From Desulfoscipio geothermicus (GTDB lineage Bacteria; Bacillota; Desulfotomaculia; Desulfotomaculales; Desulfallaceae), in the NCBI GenBank assembly GCA_016841205.1, contig JAENZP010000004.1:62001-126000 (forward strand): a stretch of 64,000 bases of DNA, in the 5' to 3' direction. Position numbers and translations under genes: made by a program. Each line of letters begins with the position of its first letter. Position 1 is the first letter of the stretch. This document shows, piece after piece, positions 10,357-17,247 of this stretch. The notes beneath the pieces are model-generated. The model ran no database searches and had not been told where the DNA came from. It saw only the letters and a list, made by a program, of their open reading frames with translations.

Positions 10357-10896
10357 GTGTCGGGGACAAGCGAAGTTTTTAACACAGTTCAATCTTACGA
10401 CCAGATATTTAATCTGCTGTATACCACCGGCTTCAGGTTGACCGGTAACCACCGTTTAACTGCCGAGCTTATCGACGTATCAATTTACGCTTTGAACCTG
10501 CAAGGTCGACAAGGCAACAACAAGTTTTTAAAGGGTTTAGTTCGGGGAAAAAACACAGGTGCCAATGCTATGCTAAAAACTCTTTGTACTGCCTTTATAA
10601 AAAAAACTACGCTGGTGTGCGAGCGGGGGCAGGTGTCTGCTCCATTTAAAACTTATGAATTTTCTCGCAGCAGATCGCAAATGCAAGTGGCGCTGCTGCA
10701 ATTGCCGCCCATGGAAAGGCTATTGGTGGTGCTGCGGGATATATTAGGCCTGACTTATGCTGAAATGGCTGAGCTAACCGGGATGAAGAAATCAGATGTG
10801 GCTGACTTGCTATCTGAGGGAAGGTGGTCGCTGCGGGAATTAATAGACGTACCGGCGGTTCCAAGTAATTTGTCCAAGCAGGCAAGGTCGGAGTAA
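10357..10896 (+). CDS. Sigma-factor-like protein with degenerate region 2
   Basis: A 179-residue protein whose C-terminal third is a good sigma region 4 (helix-turn-helix: 'LGLTYAEMAELTGMKKSDV', then 'GRWSLREL'). Its N-terminal 'LLYTTGFRLTGNH' resembles ECF region 2.1-2.2, but the usual acidic DLxQExF core-binding helix and the -10 reading segment with its Trp are not recognisable; a short 'LKTLCTAFIKKTT' stands in their place. A paralogue is encoded at 30784-31272. The GTG start is set by GGGGGAGGAG five bases before it. It stands alone, without an anti-sigma gene next to it. It could be a divergent ECF factor or a sigma-like regulator that no longer recognises a -10 box. Confidence 0.75.
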   Translation: MSGTSEVFNTVQSYDQIFNLLYTTGFRLTGNHRLTAELIDVSIYALNLQGRQGNNKFLKGLVRGKNTGANAMLKTLCTAFIKKTTLVCERGQVSAPFKTYEFSRSRSQMQVALLQLPPMERLLVVLRDILGLTYAEMAELTGMKKSDVADLLSEGRWSLRELIDVPAVPSNLSKQARSE

Positions 10897-11039
10897 TTAA
10901 TAGCAAAACATATATTGAACCAACTTTCCAAGGGAAAACTGGGCTTAAAATGATTTACGCATTTAATACATATTCAGGTAATTAAAGTGACGTTTACAAA
11001 ATACAATAGTCAGTTAGTCGGACATGCGTGAAAATTTTG

Positions 11040-11131
11040 AGCTATACCCAAAACTGGGGTTTGCCCGGGACTGATACAAATATCGACCATCGCCGGGTGC
11101 CCCCAAATGAAATTTTTAGCCAGGTATAGCT
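11040..11131 (+). other. Structured element of unknown identity
   Basis: The ends are a perfect 9-bp inverted repeat, AGCTATACC (11040-11048) and GGTATAGCT (11123-11131). Inside are nested pairs: TGGGG (11055-11059) with CCCCA (11101-11105), GCCCGG (11063-11068) with CCGGGT (11093-11098), and GATA/TATC closing a CAAA tetraloop. Such nested pairing with internal loops looks like a folded RNA, and a terminator-like hairpin follows at once. It fits no riboswitch consensus I know. A small transposable (MITE-like) element is the main alternative. Confidence 0.5.
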
Positions 11132-11165
11132 AAACCCTCCCCCTTTCGGTGGAGGGGGAGGGTTT
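11132..11165. terminator. GC-rich terminator-like hairpin
   Basis: Perfect 12-bp stem (AAACCCTCCCCC and complement) around a 10-base loop, directly abutting the structured element. Only three Ts follow on either strand, so efficiency is uncertain. Confidence 0.6.
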
Positions 11166-11389
11166 ATTACCCGACAATAGGGTGACGTGGTCTACTGGCG
11201 GTTTGCCAATAGCCTTGAACACTATGCTATTATTAACGGCCGTAGAAATAACAGGGGGTGCCCCTGGCCATTCTTAATGCTGGTATGGTAAGGGAAGAAG
11301 ACTGCCTGACTAGATAGGAAATAATTTGGCAACTTCCGATACCCGCCAGCCAATCCATAGCAGATAACAAGTTAACTGTAAATTGTTTA

Positions 11390-11737
11390 TTATTTATCTC
11401 CTTCTTCAGGTACAATGCAAATAAAAACAAAATCCTGCTTCCCGCGGTTAACGAATTGATGCTCCGAGCCATCAGGTATGTAAGCTGTATAACCGGGTTC
11501 CACGGGGTACTCCCGTCCGTCTAGGTATAAAGTGCCCTCACCACTTACTATGTAGTTGATATGCGGCCAGGGGTGGGAGTGACTGGGTGTGTGCCCGTCC
11601 TGGGCAATGGTGAACAGGCGCATTACCCATCCTTCCCAGCCCTGGGCCGGGCCTATCAGGGATTGCTTGGTAACGCTTAACGCACCAGGAATAGTCATTT
11701 TTACAGTTTTTAAGTTTTTTGCATTGTCTACGAACAT
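11390..11737 (-). CDS. Small single-domain cupin protein
   Basis: A 115-residue protein made of one cupin barrel. Metal-binding residues are visible in 'GHTPSHSHPWPHINYIVSGEG'-type motif 1 (three His before the GEG turn) and in motif 2 around 'PDGSEHQF'. Such proteins are often sugar- or metabolite-binding, isomerases or dioxygenases, and sequence alone does not tell which. A GGAGGT lies seven bases before the ATG. It is divergent from the aminomutase gene, sharing a 170-bp upstream region, so the two could be co-regulated. Confidence 0.85.
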   Translation of the reverse strand: MFVDNAKNLKTVKMTIPGALSVTKQSLIGPAQGWEGWVMRLFTIAQDGHTPSHSHPWPHINYIVSGEGTLYLDGREYPVEPGYTAYIPDGSEHQFVNRGKQDFVFICIVPEEGDK

Positions 11738-11909
11738 TTATATACCTCCTAAATAACACTTAATGACATAAAATACTTTTCAACCATGCCAATAATTGAT
11801 ATAATAACTTAAAACAATGATTCCAGCAACAAACAACTTGTTGTATTTTATGGTATGTCTGTATATTTTAATAGCTTATGTAAGTTAATACCAAGATGGA
11901 GGTGGTTTT

Positions 11910-13244
11910 ATGGAAAGTTTAATCAATAAAATGAGTTTGCCGATGCATCCAGATAATGATAAACGCCTAATGGCTTTGGAGAGAGCGGAAGAACTAAAGC
12001 ATCGTATAGAAGGTTACCTGGAGGCCGTTAAACATATTCCTACAGGATTCAAATTAGAGGAGCAAAACCAGGCCAGAAAAAGTAAAATACTTGATTTTTA
12101 TGGCGCTACAGAGTCGGACTGGGATAATTGGCGCTGGCAGATGCGCAATAGGATCAGTGATGTCAAAAAATTAAGACAGCTTTTGCCGCTTACAGATGAA
12201 GAAGCGGGGCATATTGAATTTGTCAGTAAAAAATTCCGTTGGGCGGTTTCTCCCTATTATTTAAGCCTCATGCAGGTAGACAACCCTAGTTGCCCGGTAA
12301 GGATGCAGGGTATACCGAGTATTTGGGAAATACGTGACAGCTGGGGCAAAGAAGACCCCATGGCAGAAGAATATACTTCGCCGGCGCCACGGATTACCCG
12401 TCGATACGCGGACCGTTTGATTATTAATGTAACTAACCAGTGTGCTATGTTTTGCCGTCACTGCCAGCGCAGACGCAATATTGGTGAAGTAGACAGGCCC
12501 GCATCCGTTGAGGATATTAAGGCGTCTATTGATTATATTCGGGCCAATCCCGAGGTGCGGGATGTGCTGATTACAGGCGGTGATCCGCTGACTTTATCTG
12601 ACGGCTGGTTGGATTGGATATTGACCGAACTGGACAACATTGAACATGTGGAAATCAAGCGTATTGGCACCCGGGTGCCTGTAACCATGCCGCAGCGCAT
12701 TACACCCGAACTTTGTAATATGCTGGAAAAGCATCATCCGATATTTATAAATACACATTTTAATCACCCCATGGAAGTGACCCGTGAAGCGTTAAAGGCT
12801 ACCCGGATGCTGGCCAAGGCTGGCATTTCCTTGGGCAATCAGGCGGTGTTACTTAAAGGAATTAACAATGACCCGAATGTAATGAAAAAATTAAACCATG
12901 AACTGCTTAAAATACATGTTCGCCCGTACTATATTTTCCATGCTAAGCATGTTAAAGGTACAGCCCATTTTATAACCACCATTCAAGAGGGGCTGGAAAT
13001 CATGGAAAACTTGCGCGGTTACACATCGGGCTTGGCCGTGCCCTGGTATATTATTAATGCGCCGGGTGGCGCCGGTAAGACACCATTGCTACCCCAATAC
13101 CTGTTATCTTTGGAAAAGGATAACGTGTTGATTAGAACCTGGGAGGGTAAAGTTTTTCGCTTTGCCAACGGCGGATATACGGAAAATAATAGCGATCCAC
13201 AGGAAAATATGTCTGATCGCTATGACTATGAGCCGGGTTATTAA
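11910..13244 (+). CDS. eam: Radical SAM aminomutase, probably glutamate 2,3-aminomutase
   Basis: A KamA-family enzyme of 444 residues. The radical SAM cluster motif is C178-x3-C182-x2-C185, and the PLP lysine is K390 in 'APGGAGK'. In lysine 2,3-aminomutase two aspartates (D293 and D330 of the Clostridium enzyme) hold the substrate's side-chain ammonium; the aligned positions here are K346 and N383. The same Lys/Asn pair is known from clostridial glutamate 2,3-aminomutase, where it binds the side-chain carboxylate. The likely product is therefore beta-glutamate, a compatible solute. GGAGGTGG precedes the ATG. It is monocistronic, with a terminator 33 bp after the stop. Confidence 0.88.
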   Translation: MESLINKMSLPMHPDNDKRLMALERAEELKHRIEGYLEAVKHIPTGFKLEEQNQARKSKILDFYGATESDWDNWRWQMRNRISDVKKLRQLLPLTDEEAGHIEFVSKKFRWAVSPYYLSLMQVDNPSCPVRMQGIPSIWEIRDSWGKEDPMAEEYTSPAPRITRRYADRLIINVTNQCAMFCRHCQRRRNIGEVDRPASVEDIKASIDYIRANPEVRDVLITGGDPLTLSDGWLDWILTELDNIEHVEIKRIGTRVPVTMPQRITPELCNMLEKHHPIFINTHFNHPMEVTREALKATRMLAKAGISLGNQAVLLKGINNDPNVMKKLNHELLKIHVRPYYIFHAKHVKGTAHFITTIQEGLEIMENLRGYTSGLAVPWYIINAPGGAGKTPLLPQYLLSLEKDNVLIRTWEGKVFRFANGGYTENNSDPQENMSDRYDYEPGY

Positions 13245-13276
13245 AATAGCAAATGCCATAAGATCCTCAAAGAAGG

Positions 13277-13306
13277 ACCCCTGTTCCGTTAGAGAACAGG
13301 GGTTTT
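13277..13306. terminator. Terminator after the aminomutase gene
   Basis: Perfect 10-bp stem ACCCCTGTTC/GAACAGGGGT with a short loop, followed by TTT. It may also serve the convergent oxidoreductase gene. Confidence 0.8.
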
Positions 13307-13358
13307 AATAGAGAGACGGGAATTTTAAAAAAGTGTAAAATGTTAAAAGTTGCTTTCC

Positions 13359-15086
13359 TTAAAAATTAAAAACTTCATCCAATTCATCGTCACTAATGTC
13401 AAAATAAGTGTTATGTGGCGCAAACTGTTCTCTAATGAAGAATTCAGGCAATCTATCGTCCTCTTTGGTGAAGCCGGCTTCCTGGTTAAATTGCCGTTCT
13501 ATTCTAAGTATATTTTGTCCCAGGGCCGTTACGTCGTCCACTGTCAATGCAGTGCCATACTGGGCATTAATCATTTCCACAATGGTGGGGAGCCCATCGG
13601 GGTTGTCCAGTATTGCAAAGGCTGTAAACAGGCACAGACCTGAGGCGTCTATGGCTGCGGTGGCCACTTGCAGGTTGCGGGAGAGTTCTACTTGTCCACT
13701 TTTTTGAGTGGGGTCGACAAAGCCGCCAACTTTTAGGATGTTCGCTGTGACGGCATATCCTGCTGTATGGTCAGCACCCATGGTAGTGGTGGCGTAAGTG
13801 ACGCCGTTCCCTTTACAGGAACGCGGGTCATAGCCTGGAATACCCTGGCCCTTGACAGCGGGAACCCGGGTAACACCAAACACTTTACCGGCACTGGCAG
13901 CACCGCTGCCGATGATCCTTCCTAGCGGGGTGCCTTTACCTACCTCTTCCAGAACGGCAATGGTGGATGCGCCGTCTCCAAAGGGGATAACACCTGCTTC
14001 GGCTAGTACACCTAATGTGCAGCCTGTTTCAATGGTGTCCAATCCTATATCGTTGCAGATATAGTTCAATTTAGCCACTACATCCAGGTCACTTATTTCC
14101 AGGTTTGGCCCAAAACACCAGGCGGTTTCGTATTCGATGGGGGCGCAAACCTTACCGTCCGGCATGGGGTAGACGTTGGAACAGCGCATTACACAGCCGG
14201 GATGGCAGGCATGGGTGGCCTTGCCGCCTCTGGCCTTGGCCACTTCAGCGAGCTTTTCACCGCTTACTTCGCTGGCTTTGTCAAACCGGCCATAGGAGAA
14301 GTTACGCACAGGTATTGCACCGGCTTCGTTAATAATGTTCATTAAAATGTTGGAGCCGTAAGCGGGCAGCCCTTGGCCACAAACCGGGTGATCCAGAAGT
14401 ATTTTAGAAAATTTTTTAGCTGCCGTCTTGAACCGCTCGGGGTCTTGAACCGGGGCGTCGAACGTCTTAGGACAGTCCACTACGATGGCTTTCAAACCCT
14501 TAGAGCCCATAACGGCACCTAAACCGCCGCGCCCGGCGTAACGGCTACTGTTGCCGTCGCTGTCATTGTTGGTTATGCCAGCGGAAGGCATAAGCACTTC
14601 TCCAGCCGGGCCGATGGTGATGACGGCCACTTTGTCGCCGTAACGTTGGCGGCAGATGGCGGTTACTTCATAAGTGCCTTTGCCTGCCAAATCGTCGGCG
14701 GGCAGTATTTCCACGCCGTCCGGGGTGATTTTAAGCAGGGAAAAACCTTTATCGGTTGGCTTGCCTTCAATGATGATGGCTTTAATGCCCAGGTTGGCCA
14801 GCTTTTGCGAGGTAATACCGCCCGCGTTGGCTTCTTTAATGCCACCGGTCAGCGGGCTTTTGCCGCCCACTGAAAGGCGGCCGGAAGAAGGAGCGTGGGT
14901 GCCGGAAAGCAGGCCCGGGGCGATGATTAGCTTGTTTAGCTCGCCAAGGGCATTACAAGTTGCTGGCACTTCGTCGGCGATTAGTTGCGAAGTTAATGCC
15001 CGGCCACCCATAATAGAGTATTTTTGCGGCACATCTTCGGTTTTAAAGTTTCTGTTGGACATATTGATCCTAATAATTTTTGGCAT
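13359..15086 (-). CDS. aor: Aldehyde:ferredoxin oxidoreductase (W or Mo enzyme)
   Basis: Oxidises aldehydes to carboxylic acids with ferredoxin as acceptor, using a bis-pyranopterin tungsten or molybdenum centre and one [4Fe-4S] cluster. The 575 residues contain the N-terminal pterin domain ('GRGGLGAVMGSKGLKAI') and the C-terminal domains ('CNDIGLDTIETG'). Cluster ligands are in 'CHPGCVMRC', a Cx3Cx3C spacing, with a fourth Cys in 'DASGLCLF'. The ATG at 15086 is set by AAGGAGG; the frame could extend 14 codons further but without a binding site. A sigma-54 promoter lies about 145 bp upstream. Its likely partner is the iron alcohol dehydrogenase encoded 4 kb away. Confidence 0.93.
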   Translation of the reverse strand: MPKIIRINMSNRNFKTEDVPQKYSIMGGRALTSQLIADEVPATCNALGELNKLIIAPGLLSGTHAPSSGRLSVGGKSPLTGGIKEANAGGITSQKLANLGIKAIIIEGKPTDKGFSLLKITPDGVEILPADDLAGKGTYEVTAICRQRYGDKVAVITIGPAGEVLMPSAGITNNDSDGNSSRYAGRGGLGAVMGSKGLKAIVVDCPKTFDAPVQDPERFKTAAKKFSKILLDHPVCGQGLPAYGSNILMNIINEAGAIPVRNFSYGRFDKASEVSGEKLAEVAKARGGKATHACHPGCVMRCSNVYPMPDGKVCAPIEYETAWCFGPNLEISDLDVVAKLNYICNDIGLDTIETGCTLGVLAEAGVIPFGDGASTIAVLEEVGKGTPLGRIIGSGAASAGKVFGVTRVPAVKGQGIPGYDPRSCKGNGVTYATTTMGADHTAGYAVTANILKVGGFVDPTQKSGQVELSRNLQVATAAIDASGLCLFTAFAILDNPDGLPTIVEMINAQYGTALTVDDVTALGQNILRIERQFNQEAGFTKEDDRLPEFFIREQFAPHNTYFDISDDELDEVFNF

Positions 15087-15229
15087 AATCCTTTTCCTCC
15101 TTAACTTAATATATATCCAGTTAAACAATTAAGTAAAAAGGACCGTGATTTAGTTGTAAGTTCAATTAAAATACGAAATATACACAAGTTGTGTCGTTGC
15201 TTTATCAAATAACATTTTCTCAATAACCT

Positions 15230-15245
15230 AGCAAATAATATGCCA
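15230..15245 (-). promoter_or_regulatory. Sigma-54 (RpoN) promoter of the aldehyde oxidoreductase gene
   Basis: On the minus strand the sequence is TGGCATATTATTTGCT: the -24 TGGCA and -12 TTGC elements with exactly ten bases between the GG and the GC, the invariant spacing. Transcription would start near 15219, giving a leader of about 130 bases. The gene just upstream codes for a sigma-54 activator. Confidence 0.8.
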
Positions 15246-15321
15246 GTTTTCTGTTTAGTGGCGTTTTGGAGCATGGGTGTGGCTTGTGCTATAAGTACTC
15301 TAATTTTTTACTATTTATGTA

Positions 15322-15362
15322 AACGCCATCTTTGTGCATTAATATGGCACAAAGATGGCGTT
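15322..15362. promoter_or_regulatory. Perfect 16-bp inverted repeat, candidate activator site
   Basis: AACGCCATCTTTGTGC and its exact complement flank a 9-base spacer. The centre lies about 120 bp upstream of the predicted sigma-54 start site, the usual distance for an enhancer. It is also downstream of the response regulator gene, so a terminator is the alternative, but neither strand has a T tract after it. Confidence 0.5.
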
Positions 15363-15370
15363 CTGTTTTG

Positions 15371-15401
15371 GGACAAACGTTACAAAATAGGACAGACATT
15401 A
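15371..15401. repeat. Two 12-bp direct repeats, candidate enhancer sites
   Basis: GGACAAACGTTA (15371-15382) and GGACAGACATTA (15390-15401) agree at 10 of 12 positions with a 19-bp period, close to two helical turns. They lie 150-180 bp upstream of the sigma-54 start. Confidence 0.4.
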
Positions 15402-15580
15402 TTTTTTAGCTAAATGCTATGATAATCCGCTTACTACATAGTGTTGCGGTAAATTTGAATGACATTTTCAAGGGTGGCCAAAAGAGGGTTGGTAAAGGTG
15501 CAGGCGTCTTCATGTCGGAGATAATACAGAAACATGTTATATAACTGGTCGTACCGGCGGCTATTTTTTTGTTTGTAGTG

Positions 15581-17146
15581 CTATGCGGGTGGTTTTCTGA
15601 TTTCAATACCGTGTTCTTTGATCTTTCTGTACAGAGTGTTTCTACCAATGCCCAAGGAGCGGGCGGCAATGGTTATGTTACCATGGTAATAAGACAGGGT
15701 GCGGGTGATGGTTTTGATTTCTAATTCCTCAAGACTGGGCGGGAGCGGACCGGGTAATGATAGCGCTTGCATGCGGTCAAGCAACCTTTCCCTGATTTGC
15801 TTGGTTAGTCGGTGGGCTTTTAAAATATTATCCTTATTAAGTGCTTCTATCCATCCGGAATTAGCTGTAATGCTCTCTAGTGTCTCTAACACTGATTGTC
15901 CAGTAGTGTCCGATTGGTAGTTGTTTGGTGAACTAATAGCTACCGGGGCAAAGGAGTTGCTAGTGACTTGCAATACTTTATCCGGTAAATGCGTAGGTAG
16001 AAGTAGGCTGCCCTCACAAAGCGCAATGGCTTGATCTACAATATTGACTAGTTCCCGTATATTGCCCGGCCAGTTGTACTCCTGCAGTATTGCCATAGCT
16101 TCCGGGGAAACCTGTAGTGCTTTGGATGTACGACCACTGGTCTGTGAAAGAAAGTGGTTGACCAGTATGGGAATATCTTCTTTTCTTTCCCTCAGCGGTG
16201 GCAATTCCAGTCGCACTACGTCCAGGCGGTAAAAAAGATCTTCCCGAAACTGCTTGTCCCGGACAGCCTTTTCCAGGTCTACGTTGGTGGCTGCAATGAT
16301 GCGGACATCGGTTTTTACCGGTTTTTCACCTCCCACCCGTAAAAACTCACACGTTTCCAAGACCCGTAGTAGTTTAACCTGGATAGACGAGTTGGCTTCC
16401 CCTATCTCGTCCAAAAAAAGCGATCCATTATCAGCAATTTCAAAAATACCCCGGTGCAGATAGGAAGCCCCGGTGAAGGCTCCCCTTTCATGACCAAAAA
16501 GCTCGCTCTCCAGCAGGTTTTCAGGTAAGGCACTACAGTTTATGGGGATAAATATTTGTTGGTGCCGGGGACTCGCGGCGTGAATAAACCTGGCCAATAT
16601 TTCCTTGCCTGTGCCTGTTTCGCCTTGGATCAATACGTTAATATTCTTTTTTGCAATTTTTTCTGCTACGGTGGTCAGACGCAGCATTTTGGGGGTTTTG
16701 CCTACTATAAAGCCGACCTGTTTGGCGGTAGTAATCCATTCGGGTTGACCGATAGTTTTACCCGTTACCCTATGCCCGTAATCCAGCGCTTTGCCGATTA
16801 GTTCTTCTATCTCAGCGATATCCTCAAAGGGTTTTTCTATATAGTCAAAAGCGCCTAATTGAATAGCCTTTACCGCAGTACGGGTGGTGCCGTAGCCAGT
16901 CATAATAATGGCCTCGCAATCAGGCTGGTTGTTCTTTAGATGCTGCAGTAATTCGAGCCCTCCGGTATCGGGCAACTTTAAGTCAATCAAAGCTACGGCA
17001 AAATTAGCGGAATCAATCAAATGCACCGCTTCATTGCCTGTGTGAGCCAGGCTGACGTTAAAACCCTTCCTCTGCAATAGGCGGCGAAAAAAACTGCCTA
17101 CTTCCACCTCATCGTCAATTACTAAAATATTTTCACTTGGAGCCAT
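15581..17146 (-). CDS. Sigma-54-dependent response regulator (NtrC/AtoC family)
   Basis: A 521-residue activator with three domains: a receiver with phospho-acceptor D55 and K105, an AAA+ domain with Walker A 'GETGTGKE' (175-182) and the sigma-54-contacting 'GAFTGA' loop (222-227), and a Fis-type helix-turn-helix at the C terminus ('ARSLGIGRNTLYRKI'). It would be phosphorylated by the histidine kinase encoded 100 bp upstream and would drive open-complex formation at sigma-54 promoters such as the one at 15230-15245. An insertion of about 90 residues lies between the AAA+ and DNA-binding domains. ATG start with GAGGTGA before it. Confidence 0.95.
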   Translation of the reverse strand: MAPSENILVIDDEVEVGSFFRRLLQRKGFNVSLAHTGNEAVHLIDSANFAVALIDLKLPDTGGLELLQHLKNNQPDCEAIIMTGYGTTRTAVKAIQLGAFDYIEKPFEDIAEIEELIGKALDYGHRVTGKTIGQPEWITTAKQVGFIVGKTPKMLRLTTVAEKIAKKNINVLIQGETGTGKEILARFIHAASPRHQQIFIPINCSALPENLLESELFGHERGAFTGASYLHRGIFEIADNGSLFLDEIGEANSSIQVKLLRVLETCEFLRVGGEKPVKTDVRIIAATNVDLEKAVRDKQFREDLFYRLDVVRLELPPLRERKEDIPILVNHFLSQTSGRTSKALQVSPEAMAILQEYNWPGNIRELVNIVDQAIALCEGSLLLPTHLPDKVLQVTSNSFAPVAISSPNNYQSDTTGQSVLETLESITANSGWIEALNKDNILKAHRLTKQIRERLLDRMQALSLPGPLPPSLEELEIKTITRTLSYYHGNITIAARSLGIGRNTLYRKIKEHGIEIRKPPA

Positions 17147-17247
17147 GGCAACTCACCTCTCATATTAATACAACAGCGAAGATAAGCTTACTGCACCGTG
17201 CCATAGGGAGGGCTAGCGCTAAACCATATCACTGTAATGTTAACTTG

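Larger units (their letters stand above)
10897..11389. other. Intergenic region with a structured element
   Basis: No convincing gene. It contains the inverted-repeat element at 11040-11131 and the hairpin at 11132-11165, both listed separately. A TACAAT at about 11004-11009 could be a -10 box for a short plus-strand RNA, with only a poor -35 (TAATTA) before it. Confidence 0.4.

Noticed and set aside
11233..11472. 79-codon minus-strand frame overlapping the cupin gene
   Set aside because: It overlaps the end of the cupin gene in another frame, has no ribosome binding site and looks like translated non-coding DNA.
17147..17247. Sigma-54 promoter between the kinase and regulator genes
   Set aside because: TGGCAC is present on the minus strand, but there is no GC at the required ten-base spacing.
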